Of a DNA stretch of 64,000 bases, positions 7,149 to 16,477 are shown piece after piece. The DNA comes from JADFNB01 sp036397455 (lineage in GTDB: Bacteria; Gemmatimonadota; Gemmatimonadetes; Gemmatimonadales; GWC2-71-9): positions 66,771 through 130,770 of the forward strand of contig DASWIX010000078.1 in assembly GCA_036397455.1 (NCBI GenBank), in the 5' to 3' direction. The stretch's first letter is position 1. Each line of letters begins with the position of its first letter. The notes below the pieces were generated by a model. It did not search any database. It was not told the DNA's origin and saw nothing but the letters and a program-made list of their open reading frames with translations. The translations under genes and the position numbers were made by a program.

Positions 7149-8423
7149 ATGAGCGACCGGCGAAGCTTCCTTCGACGTGCGGCAACCCTGGGAGGTGCCG
7201 CGGCCCTCGGCGACCTGGCCGCGGCCCGCGCGCTGTTCGCGTCACACGTTCGCCAGATGTCCACGGTGGCGAAGACGGGGGCGCAACGCGACGAGTACTT
7301 GCTGGATCCGGACGTGCTCTATTTCAATCACGCGTCGATCGGCACGATCCCGCGCGCCGTGCACGAAGCCCGCGTACGCTACCTCGATCTCTGTGAGCGG
7401 AACCCGTGGCTGTACATGTGGGGCGGCGCATGGGAGGAACCGCGTGAAGCGGTGCGGCGCAAGGCGGCCGACTACGTGGGCTGCGACGCGCCGGAACTCA
7501 GCTTCACGCACAACACGACCGAGGCATTCAACCTGCTGGCCCAGGGTCTGCCGCTGGGCGCGGGTGACGAAGTCGTCTTCAGTACGCTGAACCATCCCGG
7601 CGCCAGCATCTGCTGGGAGCACCATGCGGCCGCGCGGGGATACCGCGTGCGCCGGTTCACGTTCCCGATCGCCGACATCCCACACATGACCGCCGACGAC
7701 CTCCTCGACGTGTACGACCGCCACATCCGGCCCGGCACGCGCGTGCTCGTGTTTCCGCACGTCGACAATATCGTGGGGCTGCGGTATCCGGTGCGCCGGC
7801 TCACGGCGTTGGCCCGCGCGAAGGGTGTGGAATACATCGCGGTCGACGGGGCGCAGTCGATCGGGATGATTCCGGTGAACATGCATGCGATGGGCGTCGA
7901 CTGCTACGCCGGCAGCCCCCACAAGTGGTTGCAGGCACCCAAGGGGTTGGGCGTCCTCTACGTCGCCGCCGGCGCGCGTGACGCGGTTCGACCCATGTGG
8001 GTCACCTGGGGACAGGAACGCTGGGCAAACACCGGCAGGATCTTCGAAGACTACGGTACCCGCAACCTGGCGGAGGTCCTGTCGCTGGGAGACGCCATCG
8101 AGTATCAGGTGCGGCTGGGCGACGAGGCGAAGGAACGGACCTATCGCACGCTGTGGGAGCGCGCGCGCGCCATCGTCACGGCGTCGCCGCAGCTGGTCTG
8201 GCGGTCGCCCAGGGAATGGTCTCTCGGATCGAGCCTGTTTGCGGTGGAGACGCGTGGCGTGCGGAGTGGCGTGGTGTTCGACCGACTGCACCGCGAACAG
8301 GGGATCGTCTTTCGCGCATTCGACTCGGCGGACATGAACACGGCTCGGCTGTCGCCCAACGCCTTCAACACCGCCGCCGATGTCGAGCGGGTCCTCGGGG
8401 CCATGGCGTCGCTGGCAGGCTGA
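7149..8423 (+). CDS. Tat-exported PLP enzyme, aminotransferase class V fold
   Basis: A 424-aa PLP-dependent enzyme of the cysteine desulfurase / isopenicillin-N epimerase type. The N-terminus MSDRRSFLRRAATLGGAAA is a twin-arginine signal. NHASIGTIP binds phosphate and substrate, VDGAQSIGM contains the pyridine-nitrogen Asp and the Q that stacks near PLP, and SPHKWLQAPKGLG contains the Schiff-base lysine. Exported members of this fold are common in this kind of genome but their substrates are mostly unknown. The next gene begins seven bases after this stop, so the two are likely one operon. Confidence 0.85.
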   Translation: MSDRRSFLRRAATLGGAAALGDLAAARALFASHVRQMSTVAKTGAQRDEYLLDPDVLYFNHASIGTIPRAVHEARVRYLDLCERNPWLYMWGGAWEEPREAVRRKAADYVGCDAPELSFTHNTTEAFNLLAQGLPLGAGDEVVFSTLNHPGASICWEHHAAARGYRVRRFTFPIADIPHMTADDLLDVYDRHIRPGTRVLVFPHVDNIVGLRYPVRRLTALARAKGVEYIAVDGAQSIGMIPVNMHAMGVDCYAGSPHKWLQAPKGLGVLYVAAGARDAVRPMWVTWGQERWANTGRIFEDYGTRNLAEVLSLGDAIEYQVRLGDEAKERTYRTLWERARAIVTASPQLVWRSPREWSLGSSLFAVETRGVRSGVVFDRLHREQGIVFRAFDSADMNTARLSPNAFNTAADVERVLGAMASLAG

Positions 8424-8430
8424 GCAACCG

Positions 8431-9372
8431 GTGCACCAGGATATCCCGCGTCCCGCGGCGACCACACCCGATCGGCCTCGCCCGGTCGTCTGGCACCCGG
8501 CGTACGAAGTCGACATCGGGCCGCACGTGTTCCCGACCCGCAAGTATCGGCTCATCCGGGAACGACTGCGGGACGAAGGGACCGTCACCGAAGGGGATCT
8601 CGTCACCGCCATGCCCGTCTCCGATGACGACGTCGCGCTGGTGCACGATCGGGAGTACGTGCGCAAGATCGCCGACGATGCGCTGAGTACGGATGAGCGC
8701 ATCCTGCTCGAAGTCCCCTTCTCGCCGGCCTTGCGCGAGGCGATGTGGCTCTGCGCCGGCGGCACGGCGTTGACCGGACGTCTTGCGCGGGACCATGGAG
8801 TGGCGGTGCACCTCGGCGGCGGGTTCCATCACGCGTTCCCCGATCATGGCGAGGGGTTCTGTTTGATCAACGACGTCGCGATCGCCATTCGGCTGCTCCA
8901 GCGGGAGGGCGTGTGCGCGCGACCCGTGGTGGTCGATCTCGACGTGCACCAGGGGAACGGCACCGCGGCGATCTTCGCGCGGGACCCGGCGGTCTTCACC
9001 TGCTCCTTCCACCAGCAGCACAACTACCCCGCGTGGAAGCCGCCCAGCGACCTCGACGTCGGCCTGGATGACGGAACCGGCGACGCGGAGTACCTGGCCC
9101 TGCTCGACCGGCATCTTCCCGTCATCCTCGAGCAGCATCGGCCCGACATGGCGTTCTATCTCGCCGGGGCCGATCCGTATCGGCTCGACCAGCTTGGCGG
9201 GCTCGCCTTGACCATTGAAGGGCTGCGACGGCGAGACGAACTGGTGTTGCGGCACCTGCGGGAGGCGGATGTGGCGGTCGCCGTCACCCTGGCCGGGGGA
9301 TACGCACGCAACCCCGACGACACCGTGGCCATCCACTGCGGTACCGTGCATGCCGCCCGTGGCGCCGGATGA
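8431..9372 (+). CDS. histone-deacetylase superfamily amidohydrolase
   Basis: A 313-aa arginase/deacetylase-fold zinc enzyme. Catalytic landmarks are GGGFHHAFPDHGEGFC (the paired histidines), DLDVHQGNG (zinc ligands Asp and His), AGADPYRLDQLGG (third zinc ligand Asp) and a terminal GGY tyrosine motif. Bacterial relatives remove acetyl groups from polyamines or other small amines; the substrate here is not determined. The GTG at 8431 is chosen because it follows the aminotransferase stop by seven bases and places the fold start (VVWHPAYEVDIGP) at the usual distance. No signal peptide is seen, so it is probably cytoplasmic. Confidence 0.9.
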   Translation: MHQDIPRPAATTPDRPRPVVWHPAYEVDIGPHVFPTRKYRLIRERLRDEGTVTEGDLVTAMPVSDDDVALVHDREYVRKIADDALSTDERILLEVPFSPALREAMWLCAGGTALTGRLARDHGVAVHLGGGFHHAFPDHGEGFCLINDVAIAIRLLQREGVCARPVVVDLDVHQGNGTAAIFARDPAVFTCSFHQQHNYPAWKPPSDLDVGLDDGTGDAEYLALLDRHLPVILEQHRPDMAFYLAGADPYRLDQLGGLALTIEGLRRRDELVLRHLREADVAVAVTLAGGYARNPDDTVAIHCGTVHAARGAG

Positions 9373-9384
9373 CCCGGATTGCCC

Positions 9385-9413
9385 TAGCCACGGCCTAGGT
9401 GCCTTTCTATTCT
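9385..9413 (+). promoter_or_regulatory. predicted promoter of the Ser/Thr kinase gene
   Basis: TAGCCA (9385-9390), 17 bases, then TATTCT (9408-9413), followed by TACGG. It lies 60 bases before the kinase TTG start. The TATNCTTA(G/C)GG form recurs before two other genes in the window. Confidence 0.4.
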
Positions 9414-9472
9414 TACGGAGCCCCGGGGACCCGCCGGGCTTCCCGTTCCCTCTTCGGACGGAGTCGAGCGCG

Positions 9473-12013
9473 TTGGCCGATCCCATCGAACGCCTGAAGG
9501 TCGCCCTCGCCGATCGGTACACGATCGAGCGGGAATTGGGACAAGGCGGGATGGCGACCGTGTATCTCGCCAAGGACATCAAGCACGAACGCGAGGTCGC
9601 GATCAAGGTCATCAGTCCCGAAATGGCTGAATCGATGGGGAAAGAGCGTTTCCTCCGCGAAATCCGGATCACTGCCCAACTGAACCACCCGCACATCCTC
9701 GCCTTGTACGACTCCGGCGAGGCGGACGGCGTGCTGTACTACGTCATGCCGTATGTCCGGGGCGAGTCGTTGCGCCAACGGCTCGAGCGCGACATGCAGC
9801 TCCCGCTCGAAGAAGCGGTGCTGATTACCCGCGAAGCCGCGGATGCGTTGAGCTACGCGCACATGTACGGCCTGATCCACCGCGACATCAAACCCGAGAA
9901 CATCATGCTGGCCGGGGGCCACGCGATCGTGGCTGATTTCGGCATCGCGCGCGCGGTCGGTGCCGCCGGATCGGAGAAGCTCACGCAGTCCGGCATGGCG
10001 GTCGGGACGCCGGCGTACATGAGTCCCGAACAGGCGATGGGCGACCCCAATGTCGATGCCCGCAGCGACATCTACAGTCTCGGCTGTGTGCTCTACGAGA
10101 TGATCGCGGGCGACATTCCGTTCACGGGCCCCACGCCACAAGCCATCATCGCGCGGCACTCGATGGACATGGTGACACCGCCGCACATCATGCGCCAGTC
10201 GGTTCCGGAGGATCTCGAGGACATCATCCTGCACGCCATGGAGAAAACGCCCGCCGATCGCTACCAGACAGCGCAGCAGATGGTCGAAGACCTCCAGGCG
10301 GTGGCGTCGGGGCAGCCTCGCCAGGGCAGCAACCCCCGCATCACGCGCCGAACGATGGCACCGCAGCACGTCACGATTCCACCGGCAGCCCCGGCGCGTT
10401 CGTGGTTACTGCCCGCCGGCGTGACCGCGGCCGTGCTCGCGCTCGCGTTCGTCGGCTGGCGGTTGATGGCGGGCGGCGGAGCGGGCGTGGGCTCAGGCGT
10501 CGCGGCGGGGGCGTACGACCCGAGCCGGATCGCCGTGCTCTATTTCGATGACGCCAGTCCCGCCGGCGACCTGGCCGATGTCGCCGACGGACTCACCGAG
10601 GGCATCATCGACAATTTGTCCGCCATCTCGAGCCTCGACGTCGTGTCCCGCAGCGGTGTCGGGCCGTTCCGCGATCCGAGCATTCCGCGCGACCGCATTG
10701 CGCGCGCGCTCGAAGCCGGGACGCTGGTCATGGGGAGCGTGTCGTTGGAGGGCAGGGACCGCCTGCACGTGAGTGCGCGCTTGATCGACGGTGAGAGCGG
10801 TGCCGACGTCGGGCGGGCGGGATTCTCGCTGCCGCGCGACGACTTCGAAGCGGTGCGCGATTCGATCACGCAGGAGATCGCGCGGGCGCTGCGGGAACGG
10901 CTCGGCGAAGAGGTCCGGTTGCGGCCCCGTCGTGAGGCCGGGGCGACGGTGGCGGCATGGACCAGCCTGCTGCGCGGCGAGAAGCGCCGGAAGGACGCGG
11001 AGGATCGGCTCGCCGCGCACGACGGCGCTGCGGCCCTGGCGGCGTTTCTTCAGGCCGATTCGGTCCTGGCGACGGCGGAAACGGGCGCGCCGGATTGGGC
11101 GCGGCCGAGTGTGATGCGCGGCCAGATCGCGTACCGCCTTGCGCGGCTCCTCGCCGGCGAACCCGAAGAGGCCGCCGAGCAAATCGAGGTTGCCCTGGGC
11201 CACGCCGCCCGGGCGTTGGACCGCGCACCCAATGACGCGCCAGCGCTCGAGTTGCGCGGCACCGTGCAGTACCTGAAATGGCTGCTGGATCTCGTTGCCA
11301 CCGAGCGCGAGGCTGCCGCGTTGCTGCAGGCCGCGCAGGCCGATCTCGAAGCCGCAATCGATCGCGACCCCTCGCTGGCCAGCGCCCACTCCACGCTCAG
11401 TCATCTGTACTACCAGACCGACAACATCACATCGGCCGTCATTTCGGCTCGTGAGGCGTACCGACAGGACGCCTACCTCAACGTCGCCAACGAAGTGTTG
11501 TGGCGGTTGTTCCTGGGGTCGTATGACCTCGCGCAATTCAGCCAGGCCGGGACCTCATGCGACGAAGGCGCGCGGCGGTTCCCTGACGACTACCGGTTTA
11601 CCGAATGCCGGCTCCTGATGATGACGACATCGCCCCAAGCGGCGGAGCCCGCGCGGGCGTGGACGCTGTACGAGCAACTGGTGGCATTGACACCGGAAGC
11701 CCGCGCCGCCTACGAGTCGAGCCGCGGCGCCATCATCGTCGGGGGCGTGCTGGCTCGGGCCGGCCTCAAAGACAGCGCGCTGGCGGTGCTCACCCGCGCC
11801 CGCCCGAGCGCCGCGGTCGATCCGACCCAGGAATTGTCGGGGGTCGAGGCGTACATGCGCACGCTCGCCGGCGATGACGACGGGGCGATCGACGTGCTCA
11901 AACGGTACGCGGCGGGACACCACGCGTTCGAGGTGGGCGGCGACCTGCACTGGTGGTGGCGCGACCTGCGGAACCATCCCCGGTTCCGCGAGCTGCAAAT
12001 CGGGGGCAGATAA
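9473..12013 (+). CDS. Ser/Thr protein kinase with TolB-like and TPR-like extracytoplasmic region
   Basis: An 846-aa Hanks-type kinase. The catalytic domain spans about 17-276: GQGGMATVY loop, Lys45 in AIKVI, HRDIKPEN (136-143), DFG (155-157) and GTPAYMSPEQ, all intact. A single membrane helix at about 311-331 is followed by a TolB/FlgO-like module (RIAVLYFDDAS...VADGLTEGIIDNL) and then helical repeats resembling TPRs to the C-terminus. The layout suggests a transmembrane kinase sensing through its outer part. The start is TTG at 9473 with GGAG nine bases upstream, aligning MADPIERLKVALADRY with the kinase at 41991. Substrates are unknown; FHA and PP2C partners occur elsewhere in the window. 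Confidence 0.92.
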   Translation: MADPIERLKVALADRYTIERELGQGGMATVYLAKDIKHEREVAIKVISPEMAESMGKERFLREIRITAQLNHPHILALYDSGEADGVLYYVMPYVRGESLRQRLERDMQLPLEEAVLITREAADALSYAHMYGLIHRDIKPENIMLAGGHAIVADFGIARAVGAAGSEKLTQSGMAVGTPAYMSPEQAMGDPNVDARSDIYSLGCVLYEMIAGDIPFTGPTPQAIIARHSMDMVTPPHIMRQSVPEDLEDIILHAMEKTPADRYQTAQQMVEDLQAVASGQPRQGSNPRITRRTMAPQHVTIPPAAPARSWLLPAGVTAAVLALAFVGWRLMAGGGAGVGSGVAAGAYDPSRIAVLYFDDASPAGDLADVADGLTEGIIDNLSAISSLDVVSRSGVGPFRDPSIPRDRIARALEAGTLVMGSVSLEGRDRLHVSARLIDGESGADVGRAGFSLPRDDFEAVRDSITQEIARALRERLGEEVRLRPRREAGATVAAWTSLLRGEKRRKDAEDRLAAHDGAAALAAFLQADSVLATAETGAPDWARPSVMRGQIAYRLARLLAGEPEEAAEQIEVALGHAARALDRAPNDAPALELRGTVQYLKWLLDLVATEREAAALLQAAQADLEAAIDRDPSLASAHSTLSHLYYQTDNITSAVISAREAYRQDAYLNVANEVLWRLFLGSYDLAQFSQAGTSCDEGARRFPDDYRFTECRLLMMTTSPQAAEPARAWTLYEQLVALTPEARAAYESSRGAIIVGGVLARAGLKDSALAVLTRARPSAAVDPTQELSGVEAYMRTLAGDDDGAIDVLKRYAAGHHAFEVGGDLHWWWRDLRNHPRFRELQIGGR

Positions 12014-12210
12014 CCCGGGATTCCCCTCCGTTGGCGCACTGACACGCCATGTAGACACCCCGCAACACTTGCCCTCCCGGCGGCCCCTGTGCACGTTCCC
12101 AACCCGCACGCGCTCAGGCGGTTAGCGACGGTGTCCCGACAAGCTCGGTCGGCGTGAATCTTGCTCCCCAGAGCGCTCGGATCCCCAACGACCCTTCATG
12201 AGGTGCAAAG

Positions 12211-13623
12211 ATGACCCGTTCCAGACTGTTGCCGTTTGCGCTTGGCGCGTTGGTGGTGGCATGTCAGGGCGACCGCACGACCGCGCCAGGTGGCCAGGCG
12301 CCTTCGATGGCCATCGTCGACGGGACGGTCGACGGAGGCAACCCGGATTTCTTCTTCCTGCCGCCGATGGTGCCGAATCCCAATGACGACCCCGATTTCG
12401 GCGACGGCGAGTTCAATCCGGACCTCGCGCCGGTCGTGGACATTTGTGCACTGACCACCGATCCGACTCCCGTGTGCGTTGCCGGTAGCCCGGTAGCCCA
12501 TTTTGCGGGCAGCGACCTGACCGTCTCGTCCGGCAACCAGAAGTACCACCTCTCGTGGCATACCGACGAATACGCCCTCGACGTGGGCGTCAACTACCGG
12601 GTCAAGGTGAGTATCGTCGGTATCGTGCTTGGGTATGCCGACATCGACGTGGTCCAAAACGGTGGTCAAGCCAAGCACGTCGCCCCGGGATTCGTCCCCT
12701 TGGTCAACGGCCGTTCGCTGCCGATCGATTTCCGGATCGAGCGCGGCGCGTTCTGCGACGTGGACGCCGATTGCGGCGAGGCAACCGTGACGAACGACGG
12801 CGCGACGGTCGTCACCGGCAGCGGTGAGGGAGGGGCGGAATTTCCACCCGACTGGCTGCCTGACGGAACTGATCAGGTCTTGGTCATCATCGAGCGGGTC
12901 ACGCTGGAGAAGGGGTTCCCGTGCCTGCCCATCCCCTTGATCCAGTTCACAGGGTGTTTCCGCTACCGTACCATCCCGGAGATCGCGGAGTTCACGCTGC
13001 CGGTGGTGGTGGGGGTGTGCCTGGATGCGCCCGAATCGCATCCCTGGGCCCACTTGGTGCAACTGTTCAAGTGGGATGAGGTCAACTTCCGCAACGTGAT
13101 CCCGCTCGAGAACGTGGTGGCGCCGTTCGTGAATTGCATCGATGGCGGCCTGGCATTCGGACCAGGCCCGTCGCCCTGGATGCAGTTCGTCCGTGGCGGG
13201 ATCCGCCGCATCGCGGATTTCGTGCAGCCGCCGCTGTACGCGGCCCCGATGGTCGTCCACAAGGGGTTGGGCGGGCTCGTGGGTTCGTTCAGCCGCGTGG
13301 GCTGGGCGGTCCCGGCGGTCATCGAGGAAGTCGCGGGCAACGGACAGAGTGGCGCGGTCGGCTCGACGCTGCCGGTGGATCCCACTGTGCGGCTGATCTC
13401 CACCCATCCGGAAGATGCGCCGCTGGCGGGTGCTCGGGTGTTCTTCCACTTCTTCGCCGCGGATGGAGTAACCCGAATCCACACCGAGCGGGTCGAGACC
13501 GACGCGAACGGCCTGGCCTCGGTCTCATGGGTGCTCGATCACGCCGGCACCAACCGGATCGAGGCGTGGGCGCAGACGTTCGATTCGCCGATCGTTTTCA
13601 CGGCAACCGGCACGACCCCGTAG
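12211..13623 (+). CDS. secreted lipoprotein with C-terminal Ig-like domain
   Basis: A 470-aa exported protein. The N-terminus MTRSRLLPFALGALVVACQG has a lipoprotein signal with lipobox LVVAC. The middle is not a recognised family; it contains several Cys-bearing segments and pairs of hydrophobic strands. The last 80 residues (VDPTVRLISTHPEDAPLAGARVFFHF...DANGLASVSWVLDHAGTNRIEAWA) look like a bacterial Ig-like (invasin/Big_1) domain, so a cell-surface structural or adhesive role is plausible. It follows the kinase after 197 bases with nothing else recognised between them. A perfect palindrome lies 58 bases after its stop. Confidence 0.7.
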   Translation: MTRSRLLPFALGALVVACQGDRTTAPGGQAPSMAIVDGTVDGGNPDFFFLPPMVPNPNDDPDFGDGEFNPDLAPVVDICALTTDPTPVCVAGSPVAHFAGSDLTVSSGNQKYHLSWHTDEYALDVGVNYRVKVSIVGIVLGYADIDVVQNGGQAKHVAPGFVPLVNGRSLPIDFRIERGAFCDVDADCGEATVTNDGATVVTGSGEGGAEFPPDWLPDGTDQVLVIIERVTLEKGFPCLPIPLIQFTGCFRYRTIPEIAEFTLPVVVGVCLDAPESHPWAHLVQLFKWDEVNFRNVIPLENVVAPFVNCIDGGLAFGPGPSPWMQFVRGGIRRIADFVQPPLYAAPMVVHKGLGGLVGSFSRVGWAVPAVIEEVAGNGQSGAVGSTLPVDPTVRLISTHPEDAPLAGARVFFHFFAADGVTRIHTERVETDANGLASVSWVLDHAGTNRIEAWAQTFDSPIVFTATGTTP

Positions 13624-13680
13624 GGTTCCTACCAACGGTTCGGCCGGAGAGGGGGGGGGGCACGGCGGTGGCGGCGCGCG

Positions 13681-13714
13681 GCTGTGGGGGCGCACGGCCG
13701 TGCGCCCCCACAGC
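13681..13714. repeat. 34-base perfect palindrome, terminator-like or REP-like
   Basis: Seventeen bases beginning GCTGTGGGGGCGCACGG are followed directly by their exact reverse complement. It sits between two same-strand genes. The downstream tract (ACCCTTTCTTG) is only weakly T-rich, so a transcription stop is possible but a mobile REP-type repeat is equally plausible. A run of nine or more G residues lies just upstream (about 13650). Confidence 0.5.
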
Positions 13715-13739
13715 TGTGTGCCCCCACCCTTTCTTGTGA

Positions 13740-13768
13740 TTGCCTCACCCCTCCCCTCCCAATATCCT
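13740..13768 (+). promoter_or_regulatory. predicted promoter of the 82-aa gene
   Basis: TTGCCT (13740-13745), 17 bases, TATCCT (13763-13768) followed by TAGG, 29 bases before the ATG at 13798. This is the best-looking sigma70-type promoter in the plus-strand gaps. Confidence 0.5.
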
Positions 13769-13797
13769 TAGGCGAACTTCCAAGGAGTTGTTGACGG

Positions 13798-14046
13798 ATG
13801 ACTGCACCCATTTCGATCGAGCGGTTTGTCAAAGAAATGGAAAAGCTCAAAGCCGACATGAATACCGGCATGCTCAAACACGGCGAGTACGATCAGCGCC
13901 TCGCTCGCATCATCACCGAACTGCGGGAGCGGAAACTCGATGCCGCGCGGGACCAGATCAACACCACGCTGGCCGATCTGCTCAAACGCGCCATCATCAC
14001 ACCCGCCGTGCGAGATCACCTCGAGGCGCGACTCGGCCTGAAGTGA
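13798..14046 (+). CDS. 82-aa helical protein of unknown function
   Basis: Product begins MTAPISIERFVKEMEKLKAD and is predicted wholly helical and charged, with heptad-like spacing of Leu/Ile/Met; it may be a small coiled-coil protein. No named family is recognised. ATG at 13798 is supported by AAGGAG upstream and a good promoter. Its TGA overlaps the GTG of the following gene, so the two are probably translated together. Confidence 0.7.
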   Translation: MTAPISIERFVKEMEKLKADMNTGMLKHGEYDQRLARIITELRERKLDAARDQINTTLADLLKRAIITPAVRDHLEARLGLK

Positions 14047-14522
14047 TCGACCAATCCCGCGCGACGCGCCTGGTGCCGAGGGGCGCACTGGCACCTTCGC
14101 CCCTCGCATCCGTTCGAGGGGCACTGACACAATCCGCAGGAATGTGCCTGGCCATGCTGGCGTTCGCAGCCGGGGCACCCGCCGCCCACGCCCAGACCCT
14201 CGAACCGGGCGCGTGGTCCGGTGTGTTCACGCTCCCGAGTGGGGAGAACGTCCCGGTCACGTTTGACGTGGCGGTCACGGCCGATTCGATCAGCATCACG
14301 CTGCACGAAACGCAAATGGGCGCCTATCCATTCCGGGACATTCGACTCGACGGCGATCGGCTGAGGTTTCGCTGGACCCCGGGATCCGAGGTCGCGTGTG
14401 ACCTGACACGAGCGGCCGACGGCCACTTCGAAGGCCCGTGCACCGACGGCGAGGAAACGGGGAAGATGACCATGCTTCCACCCGAAGGCGCGGGTGGATC
14501 CGTGCACGACACGCGCCACTGA
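14043..14522 (+). CDS. small secreted protein of unknown function
   Basis: About 159 aa. A basic N-terminal stretch is followed by the hydrophobic segment MCLAMLAFAAGAPAAHAQT, ending in an AHA signal-peptidase site, so the mature protein is exported. The mature part (LEPGAWSGVFTLPSGENVPVTF...) looks like a small all-beta domain with two cysteines (EVACDLT and GPCTDGE) that could form a disulfide. GTG at 14043 overlaps the preceding TGA and supplies the positive n-region; ATG at 14142 would leave a signal without basic residues. Function unknown. The S9 peptidase begins eight bases after its stop. Confidence 0.6.
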   Translation: MIDQSRATRLVPRGALAPSPLASVRGALTQSAGMCLAMLAFAAGAPAAHAQTLEPGAWSGVFTLPSGENVPVTFDVAVTADSISITLHETQMGAYPFRDIRLDGDRLRFRWTPGSEVACDLTRAADGHFEGPCTDGEETGKMTMLPPEGAGGSVHDTRH

Positions 14523-14530
14523 GGATCCCC

Positions 14531-16477
14531 ATGGGTAGCCGACCCTTCATCCACCTCGTCGCACTCCAGTCGTTCACGGTGTCGCTCATGCCCGCTCAGT
14601 CGATTCCGCCAACACCCAACGAACGAGACATCCCGCAACCGGTTCCGATCGAGCTATCGCTCGCCGGCGACGCCGCGCCGGACATTTCCCGGTTTCTGAA
14701 CGTGCGGTCCGCCTTTGCCCCGTCGCTTTCCCCGGACGGGACGCGACTCGCGTTTCGGACCGCCATCACCGGCACCCCGCAACTGTGGGTGACCGACGCC
14801 GCGGGCGGGTGGCCGCGACAACTCACCTTCGGTGAATCGGTCACGTTCCACGAATGGTCCCCGGCAGGCGACTGGATCATCTACGGCACCGACCGCGGCG
14901 GGAATGAACGGGAAGGGTTCTATCTGATCACCCCGGACGGGACTGTCGAACGCGAACTCCTGGCACCGGCCGAGGCGTTTCGCGTGTTCGGCGGGTTCAC
15001 GGCCGACGGGGGCCGAATCGCCTACGCCACGACCGAGCGCAACGGCGAGGATTTCGACATACACCTGCTCGACGTCCGTACCGGGGAGGATCGCGACGTC
15101 TTCCAGGGACGGGCGGGACTGTACGCGGTCTCCTGGCGACCGGACGGCGGCGCGGTGCTCCTGTCGCAGACGCGCGGAGAGGACGCCAACGACGTGTTCC
15201 TGTTCGAAGTAGCGTCCGGCCGGCTGGACACGCTGTTTCAACCGGCGGATCGATCGAGCTACGGCGCATTCGCCTGGCTACCGGACGGGACCGCCTTCTA
15301 CATGGCGAGCGATCAGGACCGCGATCACGCCGGCCTCGCCCGCTACGACATCGCCGCCGGCGCGTTCACGTACGTCGAGACCCCCGCTGGCGACGTCGAG
15401 CAGGTGGCGCTCTCACACGACGGGGCGCTCCTGGCATGGACCACCAACGACGGCGGCTACTCGTCGCTCCACGTGCGCGACCGCGCGACCGGGGCCGCGC
15501 TGGCGCCGCCCGACCTGCCGCGCGGCGTCTACGGCATCGAGTGGGCGAAGCGATCGCGGGTAGCCGCCGTCTCGGTCGGTGGCCCGCAAATTCCCGGCGA
15601 CATCTGGACCTGGAACGTCGCCACCAGCGCCTTGCGGCGCGCCACCGAATCGGCCGCGGCCGGGCTCGACCTGTCCGGCATGGTGATCCCGACCCACCAC
15701 GACTTCCCCGCGCGTGACGGCGAGACCCTGCACGGGCTGCTGTATCTCCCGCCCCACCTCGCGCCCGGCGTCAAGCCGCCGGTGTTGCTCTCCGTCCACG
15801 GCGGACCGACCGCGCAGGCGCGGCCAGGGTTCAGCGCGCCCCATCAGTACCTCCTCACGCGCGGCATCGCGGTCTTCGACCTCAACTATCGCGGCTCCAC
15901 CGGCTACGGAAAACGGTTCGCCCGGCTGAACGACCGGCGCCTGCGTGAGGGCGAGTATCTCGACATGGCGGATGCCCTCGACTGGCTGAGCCGTCAGGGA
16001 TTGGTCGACGCCCGACGCGCCGCGGTCATGGGCGGGTCGTACGGGGGGTACCTCACGATGGCAGCGCTGACCCGCCTGCCGGAGTACTTCAGGAGTGGGG
16101 TCGCTTTCGTCGGGGTCTCGAACTGGGTGACCGCCCTGGAGGGTGCGTCACCGCAACTCAAGGCGAGCGACCGACTGGAGTACGGTGATATCGACGATCC
16201 GGACGAGCGCGCGTTCTTCACGCAGATCTCACCCATTACCCACGTGGCCAACGTGCGCGCGCCGGCCATGGTGCTGCACGGGGCGAACGACCCGCGCGAT
16301 CCCGTGACCGAGTCGGATCAGTTCGTGCGCGGGATTCGCGAGCGCGGTGGCGAGGTGGAGTACCTGCGCTTTCCGGACGAAGGGCATGGGATCCGGAAGC
16401 TGTCGAACCGCATCATCGCGTATCGACGGATCGCGGCGTTCCTGGAACGCACCCTGGGCCTGCACGTCACTCCCTGA
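14531..16477 (+). CDS. S9-family peptidase (prolyl oligopeptidase / acylaminoacyl peptidase type)
   Basis: A 648-aa alpha/beta-hydrolase peptidase. An N-terminal beta-propeller of TolB-like blades (SPDGTRLAFRT, WSPAGDWIIYGT, WRPDGGAVLLSQ) is followed by the hydrolase domain with LLSVHGGPTAQ oxyanion region, GGSYGG nucleophile elbow (catalytic Ser), GANDPRDPV (Asp) and PDEGHG (His). It should cleave short peptides. The first ATG (14531) gives a modest hydrophobic start; an internal ATG at 14588 is an alternative. It overlaps the convergent transporter gene by 11 bases at their 3' ends. Confidence 0.92.
   Translation: MGSRPFIHLVALQSFTVSLMPAQSIPPTPNERDIPQPVPIELSLAGDAAPDISRFLNVRSAFAPSLSPDGTRLAFRTAITGTPQLWVTDAAGGWPRQLTFGESVTFHEWSPAGDWIIYGTDRGGNEREGFYLITPDGTVERELLAPAEAFRVFGGFTADGGRIAYATTERNGEDFDIHLLDVRTGEDRDVFQGRAGLYAVSWRPDGGAVLLSQTRGEDANDVFLFEVASGRLDTLFQPADRSSYGAFAWLPDGTAFYMASDQDRDHAGLARYDIAAGAFTYVETPAGDVEQVALSHDGALLAWTTNDGGYSSLHVRDRATGAALAPPDLPRGVYGIEWAKRSRVAAVSVGGPQIPGDIWTWNVATSALRRATESAAAGLDLSGMVIPTHHDFPARDGETLHGLLYLPPHLAPGVKPPVLLSVHGGPTAQARPGFSAPHQYLLTRGIAVFDLNYRGSTGYGKRFARLNDRRLREGEYLDMADALDWLSRQGLVDARRAAVMGGSYGGYLTMAALTRLPEYFRSGVAFVGVSNWVTALEGASPQLKASDRLEYGDIDDPDERAFFTQISPITHVANVRAPAMVLHGANDPRDPVTESDQFVRGIRERGGEVEYLRFPDEGHGIRKLSNRIIAYRRIAAFLERTLGLHVTP

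Noticed and set aside
10493..11536. 347-codon minus-strand ORF opposite the kinase C-terminal region
   Set aside because: No motif or RBS; composition is typical of a high-GC shadow frame. The plus-strand kinase frame is continuous across it.
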